Notes under the pieces: model-generated
Seen by the model: only the letters and a program-made list of their open reading frames with translations
The model's database searches: none
Told to the model about the DNA's origin: nothing
Source of the DNA: Gonocerus acuteangulatus
Taxonomy: Eukaryota > Arthropoda > Insecta > Hemiptera > Coreidae
DNA: 64,000 nt
Assembly (NCBI GenBank): GCA_946811695.1
Contig: OX328130.1
Coordinates: 73,993,353 to 74,057,352 of the forward strand
Direction of reading: 5' to 3'
In this document: piece by piece, positions 1 through 10,409 of the stretch
Layout: each line of letters opens with the position of its first letter
Numbering within the stretch: position 1 is the first letter of the stretch
Made by a program: the position numbers and the translations under genes

Positions 1-150
1 ACCCCCGAGTTCTGAAAATATTGGTTATTTCCTACACATTCCAGCTGTTAAACATGTCCGATCCTCTACCTTCCTGTCCTGACAAGACGATCATAATAGA
101 GAGCCAGGCTTTTCTCATTCCTATCCCTGTGAACGTATATAAAGCCTTCG

Positions 151-906
151 GGTCACGGGCGACCCCAAGTTGTGGTTTATGTAATATTTTTATTTATCGA
201 ATGTAGTATGTCTAACGATAAATTATTTTTCACTGAAGATGAAATTCACAATAAATTGCTTTGGCAAATTGTAGAAGAGAAAAACTGAGAGTTTGGAGAC
301 GTTTTGGATAGTGAAGGCAGTGAAATTGGTGAAGTATGTGATACAAGTGAAAAAGAGGATGGCCATATATACGATGTGGTGATTATGATCGTAAAAAGAC
401 AGGAAAGCTGCAACACATTGTGGAAAGTGTAGTAAGAGTCTGTGTGCTGAACACTGGCAAAGTATATAGGAAAATGTATAAATGAATAACAATATTTTTA
501 TTTTTTTGATCATTATATTGTGCATACATTCAAGTCACTATATGTTTTCCCCTTTTAACCCAATTTTACATATTATAGTATTTTTTTATTCTAGCAGTCA
601 TAAAGACAAAATATTATAGGAGAAAACGTTAAATTTAATGTTGATATTCAGAGGATAAGTATTCAAATAAACTTATTTCTAAATTTGTGGTATTTTGATG
701 TTTGATTTCCCACTCCCCTATTTTACAATTAAATAAGATTATTTGGTTATAAAATGTTTTATTATACATGGTAGTCATCTTAATATACCATTTCAGAAAC
801 CTAACACGAAATGTGTAAAAGAATTACGAAAGACTAGATGGGGTCATATATGACCCCACGTTGTGAGATTTGTAACAGCTTTATCATGTTGTGATTCCAG
901 GGTTAA
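151..906 (+). mobile_element. Internally deleted piggyBac-like element, right end intact
   Basis: The right end reads ...ccaggg followed by TTAA (903-906). On the opposite strand it begins CCCTGGAATCACAACATG, as expected of a piggyBac terminus with its TTAA target. A hairpin gggtcatatatgacccc (841-857) lies just inside. A similar motif, gggtcacgggcgacccc followed by aagttgtgg, at 150-175 may be the left internal counterpart. No CCC terminus preceded by TTAA is visible on the left, so that end is degraded or absent. The interior carries remnants of both ends of a transposase gene, so the middle has been deleted. Confidence 0.6.
208..469 (+). pseudogene. piggyBac transposase remnant (N-terminus joined to C-terminal Cys-rich tail)
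   Basis: From the ATG at 208 the frame runs 26 codons with an acidic N-terminal character, stops at a TGA (286-288), and continues in the same frame with acidic DSEGSEIGE-type sequence. In another frame, 401-469 encodes CGKCSKSLCAEHW followed by a stop. The C-x2-C-x4-C-x2-H pattern is typical of the zinc-binding tail that ends piggyBac transposases. The whole catalytic DDD domain is missing, so the copy cannot encode active enzyme. The identification rests on the Cys-rich tail plus the TTAA-flanked end. Confidence 0.55.
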
Positions 907-956
907 GACATTCGGAATAAACTATTAATTAAATAAAGCTATCTCATTTTTACAAA

Positions 957-1569
957 GGTCAACATTTTATCTTAAAAAAACAACACTAGGAGCGGTATGG
1001 TTATGGGTTTTTTGGGGTCGCTGATTACGATTGGTTTAACCTTCATCACATCAGATCCAAGGTCATTTGAAGGTCAAATAGAGGGAAAAAAAACTTAGGA
1101 AAAATCTGTAAAAAATCCATGCGTATGTTCTGAGGTCCCTAGTCCGAAACCGTAGTTTGTTTGATTTTTACGCCTTTTCCTAGAGATCATTTTAGGTTCA
1201 TTTGAAGGTCAAATAGAGAAAAAAACGTACAAAAAATCTGAAAAAATTCATGCGCATGATTTTGAGGTCCCTGTATCCGAACCAGTAGTTTGTTTGACAC
1301 ACTCTTCCTCCCATGAAAATGAATTTTTCTACGTTTTTTTCCTCTATTTGACCTTCATATGACCTCTAGGAAAGGGCGTAAAGGTCAAACAAACTACGGA
1401 TTCGGGCTCAGGGACCTCAAAAACATACTTTTTCCACGTTTTTGTCTCTTTTTGATCTTGAATCTGATGTGATGAAGGTTAATCAACCCGCCTATCGCAA
1501 TCAACGACCTAAAAACCCTACAAGGACCATATTGCTCCGAGTGTTTTTTTTTTAGATCAAATTTTGACC
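957..1569. mobile_element. Foldback (long inverted-repeat) element
   Basis: The left half (from ggtcaacattttatctt) is the diverged reverse complement of the right half (ending aaattttgacc). Paired blocks include ctaggagcggtatggt / accatattgctccgag and aaccttcatcacatcagat / atctgatgtgatgaaggtt. Arms span most of the element, with several indels. Inside are repeated ggtcatttgaaggtcaaatag motifs. No coding capacity was seen. A related gggtcgctgaattcgaatccgaggtcag motif recurs near 25.1-25.6 kb. Confidence 0.7.
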
Positions 1570-1800
1570 TGCTACATGTGTTCAGTTACTGATTTGGTGT
1601 AAGGAGTTTTTTCTTAACGCATGATTAAGACGTGATAATCAAAAAATTCCTCATTCTCATACTTCATAGTTTTTTTTTTTGTTTTTTTTTTTTATCTTGA
1701 GATTTGTATATATGACTAGTCGTTTCTCTCAATGCTTGGAAAATTTTCAATTATTTCTTCTCTTATCAATGCCATTGTAATAATAATAATAACAATTTCA
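1570..1800. other. AT-rich intergenic DNA
   Basis: Low-complexity T and ATA runs with no recognisable gene. It ends in aacaatttca (1791-1800), which is the left target-site copy of the SINE tail that follows. Confidence 0.6.
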
Positions 1801-1873
1801 TCTCAAGGCTCGCTGGGAAAATTCCTCGCTGCACCCTGGATGTCGGCGCTAATGACCTAGAAGTAGATGCGCC

Positions 1874-1930
<57 letters not shown>
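1801..1930 (+). mobile_element. 5'-truncated SINE, tail only, with long poly(A)
   Basis: Contains the shared SINE tail (ctggatgtcggcgctaatga ... gtagatgcgccgt) followed by about 55 A. It is flanked by a perfect 10-bp duplication, aacaatttca, at 1791-1800 and 1931-1940. The tRNA-like head is missing, so this is a 5'-truncated retroposition event. The long uninterrupted A tract suggests it is young. Confidence 0.85.
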
Positions 1931-1933
<3 letters not shown>

Positions 1934-2039
1934 AATTTCACTTGTTAATAATTAAGGAATGCAGTCAGGAAGTTTGCGCACTTATATTGTGCGTCATAAT
2001 GTTTAAGGAGTCAGTCAATATTTGGCAGGCTATTTTTAT

Positions 2040-3343
2040 TTGATATTTGACAGCTTCCTAGACCGGGAGAAGTTGTACTGATGGGGCAATATAGCTTCTC
2101 GAAAGTGGCTGAATTCACCTATCTCGGGTCGCTTGTGACAAGTCAGAATAAACCAGATATGGAAATAAAGCAAAGGATATTAGTAGCCAACCGGTGCTAT
2201 TTCAGCGTGCGGAAACAGTTCTCGAGCCATGCCCTATCCAGAAAGACTAAGCTCCACTTGTACAAAACTCTAATTCGGCCAGTCCTTCTGTGTGGCTCTG
2301 GGTCTTGGACAAACTCTCAATCCTGTGAGCACGACCTCATGGTGTTTGAGAGAAAGATTCTGAGGAGGCTATATGGAGGCAGACAAGTAGCTGGACAATG
2401 GAACTAACCAAGAGCTGTATGGACTGTTCGGGGAGCCAGATATAGTCCAGTTAATGAAATTTAGTAGACTAAGATGGGCTGGACATTTAGATAGAATGGT
2501 CGAGGGGGACATTCCGAACAAACTCCTCACTGAACCTCTCTATGGGAGCCGAAGAAGAAGAAGACCAAGACTGAGATGGGCTGGACATTTAGATAGAATG
2601 GTCGAGGGGGACATTCCGAACAAACTCCTCACTGAACCTCTCTATGGGAGCCGAAGAAGAAGAAGACCAAGACTAAGATGGGCTGGACATTTAGATAGAA
2701 TGGTCGAGGGGGACATTCCGAACAAACTCCTCACTGAACCTCTCTATGGGAGCCGAAGAAGAAGAAGACCAAGACTAAGATGGGCTGGACATTTAGCAAG
2801 AATGGTCGAGGGGGACATTCCGAACAAACTCCTCACTGAACCTCTCTATGGGAGCCGAAGAAGAAGAAGACCAAGACTAAGATGGGCTGGACATTTAGCA
2901 AGAATGGTCGAGGGGGACATTCCGAACAAACTCCTCACTGAACCTCTCTATGGGAGCTGAAGAAGAAGAAGACCAAGACTAAGATGGGCTGGACATTTAG
3001 CAAGAATGGTCGAGGGGGACATTCCGAACAAACTCCTCACTGAACCTCTCTATGGGAGCTGAAGAAGAAGAAGACCAAGACTAAGATGGGCTGGACATTT
3101 AGCAAGAATGGTCGAGGGGGACATTCCGAACAAACTCCTCACTGAACCTCTCTATGGGAGCCGAAGAAGAAGAAGACCAAGACTGAGATGGTCTGACCGT
3201 GTGGCAGAGGATGCTAGGTCTATCCTGGGAGTCAGAAACTGGATGGCTTCAGCACAGGATAGAGACAATTGGAGGAGGCTGTTGGAGAAGGCCAAGACTC
3301 GACATCGGGTTGTAGCGCCGTAGGATGATGATGATGATGATTT
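2040..3343 (+). pseudogene. Non-LTR retrotransposon ORF2 fragment (RT C-terminal region)
   Basis: From about 2081 the translation shows EFTYLGSLVTS, NRCYFSVRKQ, LYKTLIRPVLLCGS and FERKILRRLYGG. This is the usual C-terminal part of the RT domain in RTE/jockey-type LINEs. After a frameshift near 2399 it continues as ELYGLFGEPDIVQLMKFSRL and LRWAGHLDRM, and ends RNWMASAQDRDNWRRLLEKA... with a stop at 3321-3323. A (GAT)n tail (3324-3343) marks the 3' end. The endonuclease and RT catalytic core are absent. The fragment is dead because of the frameshift, stops inside the array and 5' truncation. Confidence 0.9.
2467..3182 (+). repeat. 102-bp tandem array inside the LINE (7 copies)
   Basis: The 34-residue unit beginning LRWAGHLDRM and ending RRRRRPR is repeated with starts near 2469, 2571, 2673, 2775, 2877, 2979 and 3081. 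Only one unit is expected in a normal element. Copies 1-3 have HLDRM and copies 4-7 have HLARM, so the variants are grouped. Two copies carry CGA to TGA stops (2957-2959 and 3059-3061). Because 102 is a multiple of 3 the frame is kept, giving a long but meaningless ORF. Confidence 0.95.
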
Positions 3344-3551
3344 GAACTGAATCGCATTGACAAATAACGTTTGTCACGATGAAATGCATTTCTACTGTTA
3401 AATTAAATTTAAAAAAAAAATAATCCATTAAATACTGAAAATTCCGTTCAATAGGTCGATAACAGTACTTCCTACATTAAGAACCTTTAAGATTTCTTAC
3501 CGATTAAGAACCTTTTTAAGTGCCAACTTCTCCGAACGACTGAGGTTGCTA
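3344..3551. other. No gene seen
   Basis: AT-rich unique-looking sequence between the LINE tail and the foldback element. There is a local near-repeat of taagaaccttt. No open frame or RNA signature was seen. Confidence 0.5.
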
Positions 3552-4030
3552 AACTTCAACTTTATCTCTCTTAACAAAAATATGTGTAGCTATTCCTGCA
3601 AGTTAAATTAAAATATCTTTGTTTATTAAGCTACACAAAAAACTATAATAGTCAGGTGAAATGTATATAATTATTATAAGTAACTTAAGTTGCACTTAAC
3701 ACAATAACATTTCCTGACAGCTGAAAAGCAATATTCTATTCTTAAGTAAATTAAGATGGCGATTGCGATGGCGTATTAATAATAGTGGCCATATTCAAAA
3801 TGAACATTAATTTAATAATAAAATATTCTTAATAACTTTTTGACTTTTTTAAAATGATTTCTTTAAATTTTTTAATGCATTTTTCTTTAGACTCACTAGC
3901 TTTTCTCAGTTTTTATAAGTTTAAGAATTATAAACATTTTACCTGATTATTATATCTTTTTGTGTAGCTTAACAAACAGAGATGTTTTAGTATAACTAGC
4001 TCTTTTTTCAAGAGAGATAAAGTTGAAGTT
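3552..4030. mobile_element. Foldback element, about 480 bp
   Basis: The ends are inverted copies: aacttcaactttatctctctt at the left and aagagagataaagttgaagtt at the right. Matching internal blocks include ttaagctacacaaaaa / tttttgtgtagcttaa and gtcaggtgaaatgt / acattttacctgat. It is AT-rich and has no coding capacity. This is most simply a palindromic MITE-like element. No clear TSD was identified. Confidence 0.65.
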
Positions 4031-5003
4031 CAGGAAAAAATAACATAATTTTAGGTATTGGGTCCTACTATCCGTTATCCCATAAAAATGTGCTAGTTTT
4101 ATTTAATTCATAGTTTATTTTGAATCTCTTTAATACAAAAACGATAAAAACTTTGAGCTCAAATGCTAGAAATTAAAAAAAATATATATATATATTACAC
4201 ACAAAGAAGAGGAGATTGTTTTATTTTATGTTCACTCATATTTCCATTTTATTTTTATTTCCTCTTATTGTTTTTCCTTCACAGTATAACATTCTATAAA
4301 ATAATATAATTTGTTGTTTATTTATTTGTTATTATGATAGAGATATACGTTAATTATGATAAGGTTGAATTTATTTTTGAATCTTTTTATCGCCTAAAAA
4401 AACCTATAATGGTTTTTTTAAATAAATAGCTAAAAAGACCAATTATGGCTGTCGCAAAAACCTAATTGGATGCTTATTTTATCCTAAAAATCCGGTCCCT
4501 AGTGATGACACCTCTATCACCGCCTTACATCCAAGAGATCGGAGTAAATCAAAGATGCCGCCAGTAAAAAGGAACAGAGCGAAGATTCCCCTAGGCAGTA
4601 CTCAAAGGCTGCCGGACTAATTTCAGGAGTAGAGGACTTGGAAGCCCCAGGGGTAGCATTTTAATCAAGTTGAAGACAGATCCCGCCTCCGTTGCAGGTG
4701 CTTGTAGCTGGTTAATTCTCAGGAGGGGGCTTGGCTTTCTTGTTGTCCTGTAGGCAATCTTAGGTAGGATATAGGATCAGAGATTTCGGAGGCCGATACA
4801 ATGGAAGTTAAAGAGTAACATCGAGTTGGTAACATTTCTTGAGGCTTATTGTTTGAGATTTCTGCATTCATGACTTAATTATCTCAAACCAAAAACTGCT
4901 CAATCAACCTTGTAGAAATGATAATCAAAATCAGTCCCTTAACAGGCCAGACAAAAGCCCAGAGGGGCAGATACTGTAGAGATATCTAGTTGTTGACCAT
5001 AAC
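4031..5003. other. Non-coding, AT-rich then mixed sequence
   Basis: 4031-4500 is very AT-rich, with short (TA)n runs and poly(A/T). 4500-5003 is more balanced in composition. It holds no convincing ORF, RNA gene or repeat boundary that I can identify. Confidence 0.5.
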
Positions 5004-5218
5004 GTCAGTACTATGCTCCGGCCGCCTGGTTTTCCCCTTTTCAGGTACCCATTAATTAATTAAAGCCTGGGTGAGCCTAGGGGTGATCTGGGACCGCAAA
5101 TCCAAACCTCGAGCGGCGACATTAGAAGATAAAAAATCTTTAGTGCGCGCTCGGGTTTTGAACCCCAGGTCTTCCAGTTCTTTAGTCGAGAGTTCTACCA
5201 CTAAGCTAACACCGCCCC
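5004..5218 (-). mobile_element. tRNA-derived SINE, family B
   Basis: On the minus strand a tRNA-like head begins near 5218: gcggtgttagcttagtggtagaa (A-box-like), then a B-box-like ggttcaaaacc. The downstream body includes the block gtcagtactatgctccggcc (plus-strand sense, 5004-5023). The same body block recurs at 45040-45165 without the head, which shows this is a dispersed SINE family and not a functional tRNA. Open frames on both strands here simply read through it. Confidence 0.65.
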
Positions 5219-5748
5219 TAGACGTGATAATACCCTCTATAAATTCGATTTGAAACAACCGTTCAGATACTTTGGCAATACTGCTGTCATTGGATTAGGT
5301 ATAATATGCGGGTTGAGCAGTGAGCGGGAGAGCCGAGCGAAAGGTGACACATAGGCTAGCGGGAAGGGGTGATACGGGCCGGCTCAGGGTATGCTTTCAC
5401 CCGCACAGCACATTTGACTCTCTGTTCGCGTATTCTGGTCGGGAACTTTCATTGGTTTGGCATAAGTTGTTAACTTAACTAACCTGTTTAATTTCGATGC
5501 TAAGTTGCTTAAGATCATTATAAATACCACACAAACCAGACTTAGTACTAACACAACATTGGCTTGAGAATGGCATACTAATGTGGAAAGCGCTCACCCA
5601 CATAACTCCAACCAGTGCCAGTAACGACGTTCCCTGCCAAATGTAATATAATCATTCTTCGCCAAATTCCAAAATTCTATCTCAACTTCTTTCATTGCTC
5701 GTTTCAGAATACAACAATAAGTATCCAAGGGAACAGATTTCGAAAGAG
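5219..5748. other. No gene seen
   Basis: Contains a moderately GC-rich patch (5310-5420) and AT-rich flanks. No motif, ORF or dispersed repeat is recognised. Confidence 0.45.
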
Positions 5749-5856
5749 TTTTTTTTTTTTTTTTTTTACGACACATTGACAACTGGGCTATTAGCGCCGA
5801 CATCCCTACTGCAGGTGGGACTCGAACCACCATCTCCTGCATGAGAATTGAAGGCG
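5749..5856 (-). mobile_element. tRNA-derived SINE fragment (family A-like)
   Basis: On the minus strand a tRNA-like segment with ggtggttcgagtcccacct (B box) is followed by gatgtcggcgctaatagcc and a tail ending ...gtaaaaaaaaaaa (plus-strand T run at 5749-5767). The body between head and tail is shortened compared with the full copy at 7740-7924. Confidence 0.7.
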
Positions 5857-6086
5857 TATAGAGATATTCTTCTAAAAATATTCAAAATAGGAATTAGATT
5901 CTAATTTTTTTTAATATTTTTTTTTGTCTCAAGGACCGTGAGGTATGAGCTGGGTCTTTTGTAAATCTAGGCGCACGGTAGTGCGCCAGGCCAGTTTCCG
6001 GCCTAAGCATACTGTGTGTATATTACAGGCGGTCTTAGAGCCGATTTCTACCCACTCATAACTTTCAACCAGGTAAAGATAAAGTT
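5857..6086. other. No gene seen
   Basis: Has a local inverted motif around gcgcacggtagtgcgcc (5970-5986), then ggccagtttccggcc. Otherwise nothing is recognised. Confidence 0.4.
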
Positions 6087-6860
6087 ATGAAATTTTACAC
6101 AGGTATTATACTACTAGATGTGAGTAAAACTGGAAATTTTCATAATTCTACATCGAATAGTTTCTTAGATATAAGCGATCGAAAATCGAGATTTATAGGA
6201 CTCACTCACTCACTCATTCACTCATCAAAATTATTAGGCACTTCCCGTGATGCTAGAGACTTGAAATTTTGCATGAAGAGAGATATGAAGACGTTATTAA
6301 TGGAAAAAATCGAAAAATCGCGAAAAGTTGTGTTTGACTCCGCTTCCGGGGCGGGGGCGTGCCAGTTTTGTACTTCCTTCGGAAACCCATCATTCCATCC
6401 GAAACCCATGAGGTGGGGTATCAAATGAATTGTCTCGGTATGAAGAACTTATATTTGATGTTTTAAGAAACAATTAGACGCATATAGGCTCGGTAAAAAT
6501 CTTATACCAGCTGTCTGTCTGTATGTTTGTTCCTCTTACAAATCCGTACCGTTTGATCGATTTTGACCGAACTTGGGACACAGATGGGTCTTGATACGGG
6601 GAGAATCATAGGCTAGGTTAAATTGTCTATCAGCTGTCTGTCTGTCTGTCTGTTTGTTCCTTATACTAATACACATAGTTTCACCGATTTAGACAAAATT
6701 TGACCCACATGTCGGTCTTTATCCGGGTAGTGTCATAGGCTAGTCAAAATCGTCTATCAGCTGTCTGTCTGCATGTTCGTTCCTTACACAAATTCAAACC
6801 ATTTGACCGATTTTGACCAAACTTGGCACAGAGGTAGGCCTTGATACGGGAGTGTCATAT
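6087..6860. repeat. Dispersed repeat with three degenerate ~125-bp internal units
   Basis: Three successive units each hold a tgtctgtctgtatgttt-type block, then ccgattttgaccaaacttgg, then a gtcataggctaggt block (about 6500-6860). The same units recur at 25730-25970, 43740-43880 and 44240-44310. This is a dispersed family with internal tandem structure, seemingly non-autonomous. The frame at 6087-6428 covers its upstream part and has no domain I recognise. Confidence 0.6.
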
Positions 6861-6881
6861 TACCTATGATCTTAACAAAAG

Positions 6882-7022
6882 TTACTAAAATATCACATTC
6901 CTCAACCAGGTATATTCTTAAACTTGGCAATGTTTAGTTTTTCTCTAAAGATAATTTCGGCACAAAAAAAACATTGCCAAGTTTAAGAATATACCTGGTT
7001 GAGGAAAGTGATATTTTAGTAA
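6882..7022. repeat. Near-perfect 53-bp palindrome with ~35-bp loop
   Basis: The arms 6882-6934 and 6970-7022 are reverse complements apart from one mismatch in 53 positions. Each arm includes ctcaaccaggtatattctta or its complement. The loop is tagtttttctctaaagataa and following bases. A transcript would fold into one long hairpin. Confidence 0.85.
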
Positions 7023-7377
7023 ATGGATATAAGTATTTTTATTTTTGTTTTTAAAGGTCAGTTGAAGTGTCTTTACTGTTCTTAGTAAGTAACTATGAGG
7101 TCTTCCAAGTAATGAACTTGGACATTTCTTTCTTGTATCACCTCTTGTATTGGCAAACATTTTTGGTTGAATTAATACACCAACTCATACTACTTTTTTC
7201 GAGTGTAGAATGGCAAGGCGTTTTAGGAGGGGATATTTTTGGGGAAGGGAGTGTTTCTTTGTGGGGGCAGGAACTTGGCCTCTATTTCACATTTATGTTT
7301 TTTTCGGGATCAATTATTCACAATGACTTTATTGATTTTAAACAGCAGTTTGACAAGGGCCATAATTGAAGGGGTCG
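7023..7377. other. No convincing gene
   Basis: A 100-codon frame (7067-7369) is open, but it is hydrophobic, matches no family I know and has no splice or promoter context. A gaacttggcctct motif recurs at about 41290, suggesting an old repeat. Confidence 0.4.
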
Positions 7378-7596
7378 GGGCAAAATAGTGCCAAGCAACA
7401 TTTTTAACAAAACTTGACTGTAGCTGCTGGATATAATGAGGACTATCAGTCTATGATGCAAATGCTACTAAAATGCAAGTAAGCTACTTGATCTTGTTGC
7501 CCCTAACCATTTCAACTGATTGTCTTACATAATATCCAACATATTGCAGCTACAGTTAAGTGTTGTTAAAAATGTTGGTTGGCACTATTTTGTCCC
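7378..7596. mobile_element. Short foldback MITE
   Basis: Inverted ends are gggcaaaatagtgccaa and ttggcactattttgtccc. Further pairing covers the blocks acatttttaacaaaactt / aagtgttgttaaaaatgt and gtagctgctggatat / atatccaacatattgcagctac. The element is about 220 bp with a spacer of about 60 bp and is non-coding. Confidence 0.7.
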
Positions 7597-7739
7597 GTGA
7601 GCTTTTACGTGGCTGTGCTCGTGGAAGGTCTTCCACTGTTAAGGCTCAATTGATTGAACGTATTTAAGTTGCTTCTGATGGCGGTTAGTGACATCAAATA
7701 TTTAGAGCACAAATAAATGGATATTAACAAGACTTTTAA

Positions 7740-7924
7740 TGGAGTCTCCCGTGGTCTAATGGCTAGCGCCTTGGATTCATAAGCGGGAGATGGTGGGTTC
7801 GATTCCCAACCTCCGGCAGGAATTTTATCATCCCACGGCTAGCTGGTAAAATTCCTCGATGCACCCTGGATGTCGGCGCTAATGACCTAGATGTAGATGC
7901 GCCGTAAAAAAAAAATTAAAAAAA
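7740..7924 (+). mobile_element. Full-length tRNA-derived SINE (family A) with 14-bp TSD
   Basis: Flanked by the perfect duplication aacaagacttttaa (7727-7740 and 7925-7938, approximate to one base). The tRNA-like head has an A-box-like gtggtctaatggctagc and a B-box ggttcgattcc. Then follow a short body, ctggatgtcggcgctaatga, gtagatgcgccgt and an A-rich tail. This is the best reference copy here; related pieces lie at 1801, 5749, 51066 and 54294/55804. It should be transcribed by Pol III and mobilised by a LINE enzyme. Confidence 0.92.
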
Positions 7925-7939
7925 AACAAGACTTTTAAC

Positions 7940-8347
7940 TGTTTTAAATAAATACATGACCCCCAGTCTTTTCTTAAAATATACTATTAAATAAAATAGT
8001 CATCTGAAAAGAAGAAATTCTTGAAAATGACAATCTTCTCAAACTAATTAAGAAATAAGTTTTAAAAACCATTCAGAAAATTAAGGCGTTTCTAATTAGT
8101 CGAATACAATTTGTAGATTAGCATTTAAACGCTATTAATAATAGATCAACAGAATAATTTGCAGAAAATTACAATTTTAGTTTGAAGAAAGCTAAATTAG
8201 AATTTAATATTTAAAGAGGATGAGATTTATTCTTACACTGACCGGACGGATTAAAATTTTAATAAAGCTCCTTGAGCATCAACAAACAGCAATCTAATCG
8301 TTTTCCTTAAAAAATATCTTTAAGAGTAACTTTAATTTATTCATTTT
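7940..8347. other. AT-rich, no gene seen
   Basis: High-AT sequence with no conserved motif, RNA gene or repeat boundary recognised. Confidence 0.5.
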
Positions 8348-8605
8348 TAGAAGAAGTTATTGTATCGTCCCCACCATGTCAAGCTATCGAATATGAAAAT
8401 CGGAGCAAACTTGAGAACGAACATATTCGGTACAAAAATGGTTTTATTCGATACTTTATTTAAGGCATTTTCGGCTATTCTAAAGGGGTTAGAGTTGTGA
8501 CGATTTGCGACGTGCCGTATCGTCCACAATCCAAGATCAAAGTATCGAATTCGAAAAAAAGGAGAGTTTGACATGGGGCAATATAATAACTTTTAATAAA
8601 AGTTA
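8348..8605. mobile_element. MITE with ~30-bp degenerate TIRs
   Basis: The left end agaagttattgtatcgtccc followed by accatgtcaagc matches, inverted, the right end gagtttgacatggggcaata followed by taataacttttaa. The interior has repeated tatcgaat/attcgatac motifs. It is non-coding. Confidence 0.55.
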
Positions 8606-8660
8606 AATAAAATATTTAATAAGATAAAATAAACGACTTACAGACTACAGGAAAACATAT

Positions 8661-9333
8661 AACACTCTCATGGCTGCCTGGACATAAAGACCTCGGACAA
8701 AATACGACAGCTGACAGGCATGCTAGACTTGTGACAGAAGAACAGACATACCAACATATAACACTATCATGGCTGCCTGGACATAAAGACCTTGGACGAC
8801 AGCTGACAGACATGCTAGACTTGTGACAGAAGAACAGACATACCAACATATAACACTCTCATGGCTGCCTGGACATAAAGACCTCGGACAAAATACTACA
8901 GCTGACAGGCATGCTAGACTTGTGACAGAAGAACAGACATACCAACATATAACACTCTCATGGCTGCCTGGACATAAAGACCTCGGACAAAATACGACAG
9001 CTGACAGGCATGCTAGACTTGTGACAGAAGAACAGACATACCAACATATAACACTATCATGGCTGCCTGGACATAAAGACCTTGGACGACAGCTGACAGA
9101 CATGCTAGACTTGTGACAGAAGAACAGACATACCAATATATAACACTATCATGGCTGCCTGGACATAAAGACCTCGGACAAAATACTACAGCTGACAGGC
9201 ATGCTAGACTTGTGACAGAAGAAGAGACATACCAACATATAACACTATCATGGCTGCCTGGACATAAAGACCTTGGACGACAGCTGACAGACATGCTAGA
9301 CTTGTGACAGAAGAACAGACATACCAACATTTT
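8661..9333 (+). repeat. 92/99-bp tandem array of an RNase H segment (7 copies)
   Basis: Units start near 8661, 8760, 8852, 8951, 9050, 9142 and 9241. Two unit lengths occur, 99 bp and a 92-bp form with a 7-bp deletion in the ggacaaaatacgacagctga region. The unit encodes ITLSWLPGHKDLG, the WLPGH motif of LINE RNase H. The 7-bp deletion breaks the frame, so the array is non-functional as protein. Mixed long and short units suggest repeated unequal exchange after the deletion arose. Confidence 0.95.
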
Positions 9334-10046
9334 GAACTATTCCACAAAGATGTTACTCGACATACTTTCAGAACCATACTCGACAAATGGCGACTTGATT
9401 GGCATACTGTGACTGACAATAAACTAAGGACTATTAAACCGACTATTACAGACTGGACATCATTGTACAGGAACTCACGCCGAGAAGTAGTCCTTGCGAG
9501 GCTAAGAATCGGCCAAACACGCATTACCCACGAGTACCTGATGACAAAAAGGGACAAACCCAAATGCACGACTTGTAACACAGATCTTACTGTAAATCAT
9601 ATTCTAACAGATTGTCGGTTACGGCATAACTTGGACATTCCTCATGACCTGACAGACATACTTTCTGAAGGCAGCCTGCATATTAACACAATATTGACAT
9701 ATTTAAAAAACACTAACATGTACGACAAAATATAATACATAACCATAAGAATCCATTTCACCTTTTTTGCAATAATAATGAAATCTAATTCACTCTATTC
9801 ATTAAATAAACACATCATTCATTCTAATTTTATTTAATTATTTTTCTTTATACATATTTCTATTTAATTTTTGTTTCGTTTACTATTTATACCTTATACA
9901 TACTTATCATTACTATACATCATTGTCTGTAGCAACTACTGTTTTGGAGTGACATCGTTAGGTTCAACACCTGCATCAGCTTAATACAGGGAATTAAATG
10001 CTCTTCGATTTAGATGCGGAGCATCATCATAAATAAATAAAAAAAT
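9304..10046 (+). pseudogene. LINE ORF2 C-terminus and 3' UTR (RNase H-containing clade)
   Basis: 9304-9735 reads through TFRTILDKWRLDWHTVTDNK, LARLRIGQTRITHEYLM and a zinc-knuckle-like CTTCNTDLTVNHILTDC to a stop. This is the end of ORF2 of an RNase H-bearing non-LTR retrotransposon. The 3' UTR runs to a structured end gatgcggagcatcatcataa, followed by a (TAAA)n-type tail at about 10030-10046. The upstream part is replaced by the tandem array, so the copy is 5'-truncated and dead. The same protein end is seen at 16407-17171, 23390-23540, 46860-49500 (minus) and 57181-57519. Confidence 0.93.
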
Positions 10047-10247
10047 AACTTTTTCTAAAAATTGAAATATTAAAGTTGCTTTAGACACGGTAGGGAAGAT
10101 ACGCAGGTTCCAGAAGGTTTTCCCAATGCAACCCAGTTATTGTGACGTGGCCATATGACGCAATCCAGAAGTGCCTATTAGAAAATTTCACATCTCCGAA
10201 CACAAACATCACTAAAACAACGGTATTTAAAATTAGAACGGGTTTGC

Positions 10248-10405
10248 ATGCCCGGTGCCCGTGAGTGGTAAGGCGTGTGCTCTCCGTGTGTAAGGTAGTT
10301 GGTTCGATTCCCACTAGGGGTGATGGCTTTTATTCCACACAAAAAATCAAAAGGTATCAGCCGTAATCTGGCAAGAAAATGGTGGTAATTTGTAGACGGC
10401 CGCTC
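10248..10405 (+). mobile_element. tRNA-derived SINE, family C
   Basis: The head has ggtgcccgtgagtggtaagg (A-box region) and ggttcgattcccactagggg (B box). The conserved body follows: ggcttttatt, aaaaggtatcagccgtaat, ctggcaagaaaatggtggta. It is related to copies at 31022-31130, 31241-31395, 37677-37820 (minus) and 18840-18900 (minus, partial). The spacing between A and B boxes suggests a tRNA with a long variable arm as ancestor. Confidence 0.75.
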
Positions 10406-10409
10406 CAAA

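Noticed and set aside
5147..5218. Functional tRNA gene on the minus strand
   Set aside because: B box is altered (ggttcaaaacc) and the adjacent body is a dispersed repeat also present at 45040-45165.
7741..7813. Functional tRNA gene
   Set aside because: The tRNA-like part is followed by the SINE body and tail and flanked by a 14-bp TSD; cloverleaf anticodon stem is poor.
8616..9330. Cys-rich minus-strand frames (CPRSLCPGSHDSVICWYVC) resembling a secreted repeat protein
   Set aside because: They are the antisense of the LINE RNase H array at 8661-9333.
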